Shown here: positions 31,380-46,122 of the stretch, in pieces | How the letters are laid out: every line of letters starts with the position of its first letter | Numbering within the stretch: position 1 is the first letter of the stretch | Origin: Ridgeia piscesae | Lineage: Eukaryota; Annelida; Polychaeta; Sabellida; Siboglinidae | Assembly: GCA_025642075.2 (NCBI GenBank) | Contig: JAODUO010000625.1 | Span: 40,001-104,000 of the forward strand | Direction of reading: 5' to 3' | DNA: 64,000 nucleotides | Program-made: the position numbers and the translations under genes | Notes under the pieces: model-generated | Told to the model about the DNA's origin: nothing | Databases searched by the model: none | What the model saw: only the letters and a program-made list of their open reading frames with translations

Positions 31380-34300
31380 TGAGGAGAGAGACTGACATGT
31401 AGAGAATGACATGTAGAGAATGACATGTAGAGACTGACACGTAGAGACTGACACGTAGAGAATGACACGTAGAGACTGACACGTAGAGACTGACACGTAG
31501 AGACTGACACGTAGAGACTGACACGTAGAGACTGACACGTAGAGACTGACACGTAGAGAATGCCAGGTAGAGACTGACACGTAGAGAATGACACGTAGAG
31601 ACTGACACGTAGAGACTGACACGTAGAGAATGACACGTAGAGACTGACACGTAGAGACTGACACGTAGAGACTGACACGTAGAGAATGACACGTAGAGAC
31701 TGACACGTAGAGACTGACACGTAGAGACTGACACGTAGAGACTGACACGTAGAGATAAGAGACTGACACTGAGACTGACACGAGAGACTGACACGTAGAC
31801 TCAGGTAGAGACTGACACGTAGAGAATGACACGTAGAGACTGACACGTAGAGACTGACACGTAGAGATGACACGAGAGCTGACACGTAGAGACTGAATGG
31901 ATAGAGAGAATGACACGAGAGACTGACACGTGAGACTGACACGTATGACACCGTGAGAGACTGACACGAGAGACTGACACGTAGAGACTGACAGCAGAGA
32001 TGACACGTAGAGACTGACACGTAGAGACTGACACGAGAGACTGACACGTAGAGACTGACACGAAGAATGAACGAGAGACTGACCTAGAGACTGACACGTA
32101 GAGACTGACACGTAGAGACTGACACGTAGAGACTGACACGTAGAGACTGACACGTAGAGACTGACACGTAGAGACTGACACGTAGAGACTGACACGTAGA
32201 GACTGACACGTAGAGACTGACACGTAGAGACTGACACGAGAGACTGATGAGAGATGACAGACACAGTAGAGACTGACACAGATAGAGACTGACACGTAGA
32301 GACTGACATGTGAAGAGACTGACATGTAGAGATGACATGTAGAGACTGACACGTAGAGACTGACACGTAGAGACTGACACTGTAGAGACTGACACGTAGA
32401 GACTGACACGTAGAGACTGACACGAGAGACTGACACGTGAGAGACTGACACGTAGAGACTGACACGTGAGGCAAGACACGTGAACTGACACGTAAGAGAT
32501 GACACGTAGAGACTGAATGTAGAGAATGACATGAGAGACTGACACTAGAGACTGACACGAGAGACAGACACGTAGAGACGACACGTGAGACTGACACGTA
32601 GAAGACTGACACGAGAGATGACACGTAGAGACTGAAGTAGAGAATGACACGTAGAGACTGACACGTAGAGACTGACACGTAGAGACTGACACGTAGAGAC
32701 TGACACGTGCAGAGAGCTGACACGTAGAACTGACAGTGAGACTGCACGTAGAGACTGCACGTAGAGACTGACACGTAGAGACTGACACGTGAAGAGAATG
32801 ACACGTAGAGACTGAAGTAGAGACTGCCGAGAATGTAGAGAATTGCAGTGAGACTGAAGTAGAGACTGACACGTAGAGACTGACACGAGGACTGACACGT
32901 AGAGACGCACTGAGAGACTGACACGGGAGACTGACACGTAGAGACTGACACGTAGAGACTGACACGTAGAGACTGACACGTAGAGACTGACACGTAGAGA
33001 ATGACACGTAGAGACTGACACGTAGAGACTGACACGTAGAGACTGACACGTAGAGACTGACACGTAGAGACTGACACGTAGAGACTGACACGTAGAGACT
33101 GACACGTAGAGACTGACACGTACAGACTGACACGTACAGACTGACACGTACAGACTGACACGTAGAGAATGACACGTAGAGAATGACACGTAGAGACTGA
33201 CACGTAGAGACTGACACGTAGAGAATGACACGTAGAGACTGACACGTAGAGAATGACACGTAGAGACTGACACGTAGAGACTGACACGTAGAGACTGACA
33301 CGTAGAGACTGACACGTAGAGAATGACACGTAGAGACTGACACGTAGAGAATGACATGTAGAGACTGACACGTAGAGACTGACACGTAGAGACTGACACG
33401 TAGAGACTGACACGTAGAGAATGACATGTAGAGACTGACACGTAGAGACTGACACGTAGAGACTGACATGTAGAGACTGTCACGTAGAGACTGACACGTA
33501 GAGACTGACACGTAGAGACTGACATGTAGAGACTGACATGTAGAGAATGACATGGTGAGACTGACACGTAGAGAATGACACGTAGAGACTGACACGTAGA
33601 GAATGACATGTAGAGACTGACACGTAGAGACTGACACGTAGAGAATGACACGTAGAGACTGACACGTAGAGACTGACACGTAGAGACTGACACGTAGAGA
33701 CTGAAATGTAGAGAATGACATGTAGAGACTGACACGTAGAGACTGACACGTAGAGACTGACACGTAGAGACTGACACGTCGAGACTAACACGTAGAGACT
33801 GACACGTAGAGACTGACATGTAGAGACTGACACGTAGAGAATGACACGTAGAGACTGACATGTAGAGAATGACATGGTAGAGACTGACACGTAGAGACGA
33901 CACGTAGAGACTGACACTGTAGAGAATGACATGTAAGACGACACGTAGAGACTGACACGTAGAGACTGACATGTAGAGACTGACACGTAGAGACTGACAC
34001 GTAGAGACTGACACGTAGAGACTGACATGTAGAGACTGACATGTAGAGAATGACATGGTGAGACTGACACGTAGAGACTGACACGTAGAAATGACTAATG
34101 ACACGTAGAGACTGACACGTAGAGAATGACACGTAGAGACTGACACGTAGAGACGACACGTAGAGACTGACACGCAGAGACTGAACGTAGAGAAAAGTGA
34201 GAATACATGTAGAGACTGACAGTAGAGACTGACACGTAGAGACTGACACGTAAGACGACACGTAGACTGACACGTAGAGACTGACACGTAGAGACGTGCG

Positions 34301-37300
34301 TAGAGACTGACACGTAGAGACTGACACGTAGAGAACTGACACGTAGAGACTGACACCGTAGAGACTGACACGTGAGATGACACGTAGAGACTGACACGTA
34401 GAGACATGACACTGTAGAGAGACACGTGAGAGACAGAGAATGACACGTAGAGACTGACACGAGGACTGACACGTGAGAGAATGACACGTAGAGACTGAAG
34501 TAGAGACTGAAATAAGACTGAACGTAGACTGCACTAAACTGACAGAGAGACTGACACGTAGAGACTGACACGTAGAATGACAGTAGAGACTGACACGAGA
34601 GACTGACACGTAGAGATGACACGTAGAGACTGACACGTAGAGAATGACACGTAGAGACTGACACGTAGAGACTGACACGTAGAGACTGACACGTAGAGAC
34701 TGACACGTAGAGACTGAACTAAGTGACACGTAGAGACTGACACGTAGAGACTGACACGGAGAAACGTAAGACGACAGAAGACTGACACGTAGAGAGACCT
34801 GATCACGAGAGACCAAAGACACGAGAGACTGGGGAACACGTAAGACTGACACGTAAGACTGAGCACGTGAACTGACGGGAGACTGACACGAGAATGACAC
34901 GAGAGACTGACACGTAGAGACTGACACGTAGGGCACGGAGAATGACACGTAGAGACTGACACGTAGAGACTGACACGTAGAGACTGACACGTAGAGACTG
35001 AACGTAGAGCGTAGAGACTGACACGTAGAGACTGACACGTAGAGACAGTGAGATGCGTGAGATGCACGTGAGAGACACGTGAGACTGACGTAGAGACAGT
35101 AGACTAGACACCGTAGAGACTGACACGTAGAGACTGACACGAGAGATGACAGTAGAGCTGACACGGAGACTGACTAGAGAAGCACGTAGAGACTGACACG
35201 TAGAGACTGACACGTAGAGACTGACACGTAGAGACTGACATGGAGAGACTGACATGTAGAGAATGACACTGAGACTGAACTGACTGACAGTAGAGACGAG
35301 CACGTAGAGACTGACACGTAGAGAACGTAGAGACTGAATGTAGAGACTGACACGTAGAGACTGACACGTAGAGACTGACAGTAGAGACTGAGATGGCGAC
35401 ACGTAGAGACTGACACGTAGAGACTGACATGTAGAGACTGACATGTAGAGACTGACACGTAGAGACTGACACGTAGAGACTGACACGTAGAGAATGACAC
35501 GTAGAGACTGACACGTAGAGACTGACACGTAGAGACTGACATGTAGAGACTGACACGTAGAGACTGACACGTAGAGACTGACACGTAGAGACTGACACGT
35601 AGAGACTGACACGAGAGACTGACACGTAGAGATGACAAGTAGAGACTGACAGTAAGATGACACGTAGAGACTGACACGTAAATGACAGAATGACTGAAGT
35701 AGAGACTGAACGTAGAGACTGACATGTAGAACTGACAGTAGAGACTAACTTAGTAAGACTGGGCAACACGTAGAGACTGACACGTAGAGACTCACAGTAG
35801 AGAATGACAGTAGAGAAGACACGTAGAGACTGACACGTAGAGATGACAGTAGAAGACTGACACGTAGAGACTGACACGTAGAGACTGACACGTAGAGACT
35901 GACACGTAGAGACTGACACGTAGAGACTGACACGTAGAGACTGACACGTAGAGACTGACACGTAGAGACTGACACGTAGAGACTGACACGTAGAGACTGA
36001 CACGTAGAGAATGACATGTAGAGACTGACAGTAGAGAATGACAATGGTGAGATGACACGTAGAGACTGACAGTTGAGACTGACACGTAGAGACTGAACGT
36101 AGAGAACTGACACTGTAGAGACTGACACGTAGAGACTGACACGTAGAGACTGACGTAGAGAGACATGGATACTAAGTGACACGTAGAGACTGACACGTAG
36201 AGAATGACATGTAGAGACTGACACGTAGAGACTGACACGTAGAGAATGACACGTAGAGACTGACACGTAGAGACTGACACGTAGAGACTGACACGTAGAG
36301 ACTGAAGAAGATGACATGTAGAGACTGACACGTAGAGACTGACGAGTAGAGACTGACAGTAGAGACTGACACGTGAGATGACACGAGAGATACAGAGACT
36401 GACAGAGACTGATAAGAATGACACGTAGAGACTGACACGTAGGATACACGTAGAGACTGACACGTAGAGAGACACGTAGAGACTGACACGTAGAGAATGA
36501 CACGTAGAGACTGACACGTAGAGACTGACACGTAGAGACTGACACGTAGAGACTGACATGTAGAGACTGACAATGTAGAGACTGACATGTAGAGACTGAC
36601 ACGTAGAGACTGACACGTAGAGACTGACACGTAGAGACTGACACGTAGAGACTGACACGTAGAGACTGACATGTAGAGAATGACACGTAGAGACTGACAC
36701 GAAGACTGACACGTAGAGACTGACAGTAGAGACTGACAGTAGAGACTGACACGTAGAGACGAAGAAGACGAACGAGAGAGAATAGAGCTCACGTAAGACT
36801 GACACGTAGAGACTGACACGAGAATGACACGTAGAGATGACAAGTAGAGACTGACACGTAGAGATGACACGTAGAGACTGACACTAGAACTGAACTAGAG
36901 ATGAAAGATGACACTAGAGATGACAGTAGAGACTGACACGTAGAGATGACACGTAGAGACTGAACACGTAGAGACTGACACGTGAGACTGACACACTAGC
37001 ACGTAGAGACTGACACTAGAGACTGCACGTAGAGACTGAGTAGGATACACGTAGGATGACACGAGAGCTGACCGTAGAGGGAATACACGTAGAGACACAC
37101 GTAGAGATGACACGTAGGACTGAGAATGTAGAGAATGCTGGACGACACGTAGAGACTGACACGTAGAGACTGAAATGTAGAGACTGACCGTAGAGAATGA
37201 CACGTAGAGATGACAGTAGTAGATGACACGAAACTGACACGTAGAGACTGACACGTAGAGACTGACATAGAGACTGACAGAGACTGACACGTAGAGAGAC

Positions 37301-37692
37301 AGGACCGTAGACTCACACGTAGAACTGACACAGATGTAGAGATGCCGTGAACAGACACGTAGAGACGACACTGAACTAATGTAGAGACTGACACGTAGAG
37401 ACTGACATAGTAGACTGACACGTAGAGACTGACACGTAGAGACTGACACGTAGAGACTGACACGTAGAGACTGACACGTAGAGACTGACACGTAGAGACT
37501 GACACGTAGAGACTGACACGTAGAGACTGACACGTAGAGACTGACACGTAGAGATCGAGACACTAGAGACTAACACTGTAAGACTGACACGTAGAGACTG
37601 ACACGTAGAGACTGACACGTAGAGACTGACACGTAGAGACTGACACGTAGAGACTGACATGTAGAGACTGACACGTAGAGACTGACACGTAG
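31380..37692. repeat. Giant 14-bp satellite array (GTAGAGACTGACAC)n
   Basis: About 6.3 kb, roughly 450 units between ORC5 and reelin. Common variants are AATG for ACTG and CAT for CAC. Because 14 is not a multiple of three and no unit carries a stop on the minus strand, minus-strand frames of hundreds of codons (CQSLRVSLYVSVST period) arise. They are not genes. Blocks such as 31440-31740, 32930-33880 and 37410-37550 are almost perfect. Blocks such as 31750-32080, 32230-32900, 34080-35400 and 36690-37400 have an indel every one to three units. Confidence 0.97.
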
Positions 37693-37695
37693 AGA

Positions 37696-38228
37696 CTGAC
37701 ACAGACAGAAATAGGGGGGAGATAAAGATAATGCTGACAAATGTTAATCTCAGACACGATCTCTCAGTTCCATGGAATTATGCACATTCTAGGAATGTCG
37801 ACATCAACATGTGATTGCAGATTAAAGCCCACCACTCATTTAGTTCTAAGTACTGGGGACAGTCACTCAGGCCGCCAGTCTGCAGCAACTGCGCAGTGGC
37901 GGAGGGAGGTTAATTAGGGATGAATGTCTATTGCCTGGGCTGGCTGCGATAAGGGAAACAGGACACCGTCTGGAGGGAAGGTGGTTTGAGAAGGAAGGAA
38001 GAGTGTCCTCGGCCAGTCCGCTCGTTAGTTCAAGATTGTCATTGCTCCAAGCTGAAGTGTGAAAGGTTGTGTTGAGAAATCAACTCCAAGGCTCCAAGTG
38101 TAGAGTGAAGAATAACGCTACTTGCTTTGATGACGGAGAACAACAAAACTCTATTGAAGTCTGTCGTTAATTGTTACTTCACATAAACGGACATGGATTA
38201 TATTGTCACGAGTGAATAGTGACACAAT
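37696..38228 (+). other. RELN: Unique block, candidate reelin promoter and 5'UTR exon
   Basis: GC-richer unique sequence between the satellite and an AT-rich intron. It contains CTGCGCAGTGG and ends ACACAAT followed by a perfect donor GTAAGT at 38229. The reelin start codon at 40487 sits two bases after an acceptor, so an upstream non-coding exon is required and this is the nearest suitable one. Inference only. Confidence 0.4.
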
Positions 38229-38439
38229 GTAAGTACTTTCTTGTTCTGTTTTAGTTTTAAAAATTATTCGTGAACAATTTCCTTTCAACATATATATATA
38301 TATATATATATATAATCTACTTGTATTAGCAATTATACTTTGTGGATTTGACTTTTTCTGTGTAATGAAATGTATGTATATTCCATTTTGTATTTAAGAT
38401 GTAAAATAGCGTATATATAGATAATCATTATATGTATAC

Positions 38440-38610
38440 AACATATATGTGAGGTGCTGGCCATGCTAATGTACAATGTGACATCAGTACAGGACCAACA
38501 CCTATAGGTGATGGGTCAAAACGTTGTATGTTGCACAAAGTTATGCTCCAAAATAAGTTAATTTCTTACAAAATAAAAAAATCTTCGAGCCATGCAGTCA
38601 TGAACAATAT
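38440..38610. mobile_element. Partial copy of the MITE/SINE family seen at 6408-6580
   Basis: Shares GTTGTATGTTGCACAAA, ATGCTCCAAAATAAGT and AATTTCTTACAAAA with the right arm at 6536-6590. The left arm is not found. Confidence 0.5.
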
Positions 38611-38988
38611 ATTACATATGTGTTTTGTTCTTTTCTAGTTTTGCAGTCTACTTTATTTATACTTCCAGTCGACTTTCCTGCCTTTGATTTGTTTCGATGT
38701 CTGGGCTTTTGGTGTCAAACCTATCTATAGCATCTACATTAGATTCAATGATATGTTGACAAATATTTCACTTCTAAGCTATTTTTCAGTGGAGTTTTGT
38801 TTTAAATCGGCAGATTGTGAGTGTATTAAAATTCAGGAAAAATCTTTCTACCTCTGAAGCACAGACTCTAGCTGTTGCTGGCAATCACTTTTGTACTTTA
38901 GATGAATGTGCAAGCTTATGTTCACTTTCACTGAGGTGTCACCGGTGACAGACAGGGATACTTCTGCCATGTAGTTTAATGTTTCCAG

Positions 38989-39066
38989 TGAGGTTGGAAT
39001 ACCCAGAGGGTGTCAGCCACTTGACCCACCCAACCCTACGAGGTGTATACAGGATCAGAATCTCAG
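38989..39066 (+). CDS. Orphan candidate exon, unrecognised
   Basis: Acceptor tttccag, then 78 bases open in one frame (RLEYPEGVSHLTHPTLRGVY, then RIRIS), ending at consensus donor gtgagt. It starts and ends in phase 1, so it could be skipped or included without frameshift. It lies between the candidate 5'UTR exon and reelin coding exon 1. I do not recognise the peptide. It may be a chance frame or part of an old element. Confidence 0.25.
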
Positions 39067-40012
39067 GTGAGTTGACCTTTTGACAATAGGGTGTCCCCAA
39101 GTATGTTACGTAGTGAGTGGGTAGATGGTTAAGTAAGTGGATGTCATATGAAGTATAGTCTTGAGGAGCATTATATAACAATTAAGGTACATTTATATTT
39201 TAAAATCTACAAATCATGTAACAGCGTTTTGATACCAAATATGAACCATATAAAACAGGTTCATTAAAACATTTATAAAAATTATTAGTAGAAAAAATTC
39301 AATTCAATTTTTATTTCAAAACATAACATTAAAAAGCAAGCAGTACAATATGTTTTGAAAAAAGTATTGGGATATATTAATAATATTTTACACTATACAT
39401 GCTAAACTATGATTCTATAATATACTGGTATAATATAATAATGCATAATATTTAAAATCTATTGCATTGTAAGATATATTTACTTAAACCCAAACACTGA
39501 ATTATCATGACTAATTTCCATTCACTTGTTTATTCAATTTATGAATATTGGTTTCTTGGAAATGCAACAGATCCCTCCAGATTGGCCGTAGTAAGTAGCG
39601 GGTATTATTAGGGAAGCTGTTAAAGCTGTTAAACGATTGGGTGTGGGACTTGAGTGGACGTGACAGAATCTAGTGGTCACTTATCAGGGTCCTGCACCAC
39701 TCATTAGAACTGTTTACATATGTCCCCCCTCTTGTCGCAGTAGATTGGACCTGACAACTGAGACGGGCAAAGACCCTGACTTCTGTGGTGCCTGACTGTA
39801 GGCTGCAGACTGGTTCAGTCATGTTGGTTGTTATGTAAGATCCTCATGTACAATAAGATGGAGTATAGCTGTGACACTGTGAAAGGATAAAGATGTTGTT
39901 ATGTTATATGTGTATGCGTTTTGAATAGATATATTTATTACATGCCACACACGCACACATTCTGATGAACAATTTTGTTGCACGTGCATAGACATATCAC
40001 AGTTACCACTGC
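39067..40012. other. AT-rich intron or spacer, nothing recognised
   Basis: Unique AT-rich sequence with short A/T runs. No supported feature. Confidence 0.6.
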
Positions 40013-40434
<422 letters not shown>

Positions 40435-40486
40435 AAGTAAAGTGAAGGTGCAGCTGTAAGTTACACCTGTCTCTGTGGTTACAGGT

Positions 40487-40709
40487 ATGCCCAGTATGTC
40501 CCTCTCCTTCCTCTCCGTCCTTCCTGTTCTCCTCCTGTGGGAGGTCCTCTCGGTCACCTCCCAGTACGTGCCCCACATGCCTCCCTTCTTCTTCCTCTGT
40601 AACTACCACGGGAAACCCCAGCAGTCCAACCTCGACTCCGGCGAAGTAGCCATCAGTGTCTCCATCGCTGGCAACCCAGAGAACTACAGGCCGGAGGGAC
40701 TCTACGAAG
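40487..40709 (+). CDS. RELN: Reelin coding exon 1 (signal peptide, start of Reeler domain)
   Basis: MPSMSLSFLSVLPVLLLW leader, then PFFFLCNYHG and EVAISVSIAGNPENY, matching human EVLISLHIAGNPTYY. A second Met at residue 4 is an alternative start. Acceptor gtggttacag at 40484, donor gtgagt. Confidence 0.93.
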
Positions 40710-43700
40710 GTGAGTAGACAAGTACTGCAGCTAATCCACAGATCTACTAATCCACTAACCTATGTATTGTATTACAGCTAATCCACTGACCTATTCCTTG
40801 TTATAATAATAATTCAGTTATAATATGAAAGTTTATTCAGAATATTGTACTCAGAACATTGTTAGCAACAATAAATACAATACAAACAGGCAAATTTAGC
40901 TACAATACTATAATATACAATGTTGTATGCCAGATAATCCACTGACATACTAATAGACAGCTAATCCACATACTTACTTATAGACAGCTAAACCACTGAC
41001 CTACTCGATCTTATACAGCTAATCCACTGACCTGCTCATAGACAGCTAATCCACTAACCTACTCATATAGACAACTAATCCACTAACCGACTCATAGAGA
41101 CAACTAATACACTAACCTATTCCTTGTATGCCAGCTAATCCACTGACATATTCCTTGTATGCCAGCTAATCCACTGACATACTAATAGACAGCTAATCCA
41201 CAGACTTATTACTTATAGACAGCTAAACCATTGACCTACTCGATATTATACAGCTAATCAACTGACCTGCTCATAGACAGCTAATCCACTAACCTACTCA
41301 TAGACAGCTAATCCACTAACCTACTCATACAGAGCTAATCCACTAACCTACTCATAGACAGCTACTCAGCTGAACTACTCATACAGAGCTAATCTACTAA
41401 CCTACTCCTAGACAGCTAATCTACTGACCTACTAATACAGAGCTAATCCACTAACCTACTCATAGACAGCTAATCCACTAACCTACTCACACAGATCGAG
41501 CTAATCTACTGACCTACTCATACAGAGCTAATCCACTAACCTACTCATCGACAGCTAATTCACTAACCTACTCATAGACAGCTAATCCACTAACCTACTC
41601 ATAGACAACTAATCTGCTGACCTACTCAATCAAAGACAGCTAATCCACTAACCTACTATCAGCTAGAAAGCTAATCCACAGACCTACTCAATGGGTTTAT
41701 GAATGATTTCTAAAGGGTTTATCTGACTAAGTTGCAGTCACTTTAAATTGTCATTCAACTTTCTACTAAAAATTCTTTCTGATATTATCGAAGCTGTAAT
41801 TCTTTGTGTCAGTCAGTACAACTTGTTATATTATCAGTAACACTGACACAGTTATATATGGGTCATTGTCTTTGGGGAGTTTCTCACAATTATTGAAACA
41901 GACACTTTGACAGATAATTTTACCAACAAAATCTAATCCATGAAGCATTTTAATAATTGGGGTTATTTCAGTTTTTAACTATCAATTTGTGAAGAAATTG
42001 TAGTTTATCTTGAATTGTTTGCTAAAGTTATACTTAATTTAAAGCAAGTGTAGAATAGCCAACAAACTACCTTAGCCGGCACATTGACATTTGTGTCATG
42101 ACAGTTGCCTGAGTGCAGAAGATCCATGTTAATTTATGTGACACTGTCATTTATCCATGATTTTATTTGGTCATTTCAGTCTTTTAAGGAATAAATTAAG
42201 TGTGTTCTGGTGAGCTAGTATATGGGAGTATGGGGCTGGGGGATTCTGTCTGGGAGTGGTTTCTGGGAAGTGGGAAAGGGTGCCAGTCATATCTAAGGTT
42301 CACCCTATCTTGGGTCAGACTTGTCAACCCTGTGTCTTATGTAATGTAGCATTACGTAACACTCCAACATAACGTAGTGGCTTGTAAGCAAAGGATTCAA
42401 ACAACATTTATTTGTTATTAATCCTTTTTTATTTTAAAGTATACATTATAAAATGACGTGCTCTGAGTATTAATTTCATTGGATAATTTCAACATGAAAA
42501 ATACAACATTTATTTACTGTGTAACTACAAACTGATCTTAACAACAGGCTCCCTGTAAAATGTAATGTTTTCATAACTGTTACATAAAACTATTTGTACA
42601 TTTCCTGTATATCTAAATTAGTACTGCTGCATGTCAGCTATTCACTGAATATCCCTATCATGATACATTAAATTTACCAATGTGTTTACTGCATTTTTGC
42701 CAGCTATTACCAGTTAATAATAATAAAAAACATTAGTGCAATTTTCAATTGATTGCTACTAAAGGTACTGGACAAGACTAATAACCTAAACATTCAACGT
42801 AGCCGATTTATAAGCACAATATATAAAACAAAAATCAGATATAATAGTTATAAAAACAGTCAAATAATTTAAATCATTCATTAACATTGAATAAAAAAAT
42901 AAAGTATTTAAACATTATAATATTTACATATATACAACAATGCAATTTACTTTACAGTTTGCACTGATATTTTGCAAATGTAATATTTAAGCAGTTTATA
43001 ATTTAATATGAACTAATCCTAGTAAAAGATGCGTGTTGTTTCAGTGACGATCATGTCGACGCGAGACTTTGATGGCTTCATGTTGACTGGTCTCTACACC
43101 ATCAAGTCTAAGCTACAGTCCCGACTCTCCCTCCTGCCCCAGACCACCAGCCTCCCGAGTCTCGGGATCGGCTCCGAGGAGCCCCTGGGCCAGAAGTTTG
43201 TGTGTTCTGTCGTCCACTCATACATTGGACATCGCCGCCGCCAACAACTCATGTTTCTGTGGCGCGCTCCTGCTGCGGGCACTGGCTGTGTGAGCTTCTT
43301 GTGAGTACGTCTTATGGCAGTGTGTGTCTTGACTGGTAGAGGGCGTGCTCTGTTCGCCTCTCCGGTCTCTCCACGGAGCATACCTGGCCACCAGAATGTG
43401 CTGTTCCGTTTGACGCGGAGATGTCTCGTGATCTCTCCACATTAAATAGAACACACCAGGGGGCTCTCCAGACCGCTCCGATCTCCTTGTTTGGGACATG
43501 TCATATGCGGAGAGGTGCGGTCATGTGACAGTCATATGAAAATATGGCGGAGTATAACGAAGGGTGATTACGATGTAGAAAAACATCTGAAATAAAATGT
43601 ATAAATATCTACTTCCTTTGTGTATGTGACAATGGAATTAGCTGTATTTTGTCAGTGAAATATGTGCAATGAAACATGTCGTCATCACTTGATGATAGCA

Positions 43701-43718
43701 ATTCATGATAGCAATGCA

Positions 43719-43793
<75 letters not shown>

Positions 43794-44860
43794 TATATAT
43801 TATATATTATATATTATATACAGGGCCAGCCAGAGGATTGGACATTTATTGTGATAATAATAATTATGTTATTCTCTCAAGCACTGTACTGATGCTTTGT
43901 CATATTCGCAAGTGTCCTGACTGCAGCACAAGGCAGCGTCTCTGTGGGTTGTCACCAAGACCACTAGCTGTGTGTGTCCACTGCAGGTTTTATTTGATTT
44001 TCCTGGCAGGAAAGACAGACTAATTAAACAAATCATAACTTACCTGGTATCTTGTGGATCAATATTTTTTAAACAAATTTATTGTAGTTTCTGTACAAAA
44101 AACAAGAATCTACATATATATAATTATAAATCAAGCAGACTCATCATGACGTGTTTATTGCAGGGCGACTGCCACCCTGGGTGACCAAGTGCTCTTCAAG
44201 GACACCACCGTCATGCAGCTGTGTGAGGAGGGAGGTGGGTGATAGCCACGGTGGACCATGGTCTAGTGGACCATGGTCTAGTGGACCATTGGTACAGTGG
44301 CACATGAGAGACGTCCTTAGACGTCCAGTAGAGGAATGCAGTCATACCCACTCATACGGTCTACCAAACCAATGTGGTCACTTGATCCAGCATTCTGTGG
44401 ATCAGGTCAAGCCCATTTACACATTAATCAAACACACACACACATGCACATGCACACGCACACGCACACGCACACGCACTTGTGACCCTAGCTCTGATGA
44501 TTAATGATTACACTTGTCCACAATTGTTCTTATCCCAAGGCAGTATAAAAGTTACATTTCTTATTCCTGTTGATGACATGTCACAACATGACCATGTCTA
44601 CCTAGAGTCACAAGAATAGTCCACCAATGGCAGTAGTGATGTCTTTCAGGGTCCAGTGCAGTTCGCCCAAGACCCAAGTTAGCCCTGATACACAGCGAGG
44701 GCATTGTGTTCAGAGACGACTTTGACTCGACACAAGAAACCTTCAATGACACCTTATGGTAATGTTATCATTCTACTCTAAAACACTGAAGATTCATATA
44801 CGTATTGAAAACTGGTGGTGATTACTGAGCAGTGTAACATGATAATATGATAATATACAA

Positions 44861-44940
<80 letters not shown>

Positions 44941-46040
44941 GGTGTGTGTGTGTGTGTGTTTGCGTGCATGTGTGTGCATGCATGTGTGTGTGTGTATGTA
45001 TATATCGATTCATGCTGAAGATGTTCATTTTTAAAAGATGCTATAATTAAGGTCACGCACCATAATTGTACTGTTATTGCAATAAAACAAATGTTTAAAA
45101 AATATACATTTATTTATGTTCAAGCATTAATGTCAGCATAACCACCTGCAGTCAGAATGTCTCTTTCATCTTCCTGTCTGTTGATCAGTTGGTTGGTTAT
45201 TCTGCTGTCATTCAGTTTATCGCTGTCTGTCCTCTGTTTGTCCATCCATGCATCATTCCATCCTCCATCTGTCCGTCCATTCGTCCACCCATCCACCTGT
45301 CCATATATCTGATTGTGTTTGTCTGTGTGCCTGCCGTCCACCCACCCACCTGCCCATGCAGCTGCCCACCTGCCTGCCTGTTTGTCTGGCCACCAGTCTC
45401 TACCTGTTGTGGGTGATAGTAATGTTAAAATGTTTAAAAATAAAATCGACATACACCTCAGAAGGGCGGGAGACACTTAGATATATTGATAGGTTGGACT
45501 CTAGATAAACCAAAGGGCTTCCTTTTCCACCTGCCACCTAGAGTTGATTCTTTAGGTGACAATCTTGTTAAGTCTTGTTAAATCTACTGTTGTAGGAAGG
45601 CGCCCTCTGGTGTAGAGATCAGTGACAAGTGTGGCGTGGTGTTGTCTGGCCACGCGGCTGTGGCATGTGGAGAGACCAACAGGACTCTGGCAAGTCTCTC
45701 TGCTGCACTCTTGTCTAGCTGGTTACATGTGAAATCAACATGTATGTACAGTCAAATATCTGCCCCCCCTCACTATGTGCCGATTGCTAGTTTTTATTCT
45801 GATTCATCTGTAGTTTGTTTCTGGACAAGAAAGTTCCAGATTTAAGTTCTTTGTTATCAGTAGTAGGTAGGTGAATTCACACTGAAACGTCTCAGTCGTA
45901 AACAGCAGTTACACATATCAGAACTGAGATAATGCACTCGCAGTTCTGCCAGTTCTATTTCTTCTTTGCCAGAATGGTGTATTATGAAAAATGTACCCAC
46001 TAATACCTTCATAAGTTCATATACACAGGTAACGCACACA

Positions 46041-46122
<82 letters not shown>

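Noticed and set aside
31026..36870. Minus-strand open frames of up to about 800 codons with a CQSLRVSLYVSVST period
   Set aside because: They follow from the 14-bp array having no stop in any minus frame; all overlapping frames are open, there is no conserved start and no domain.
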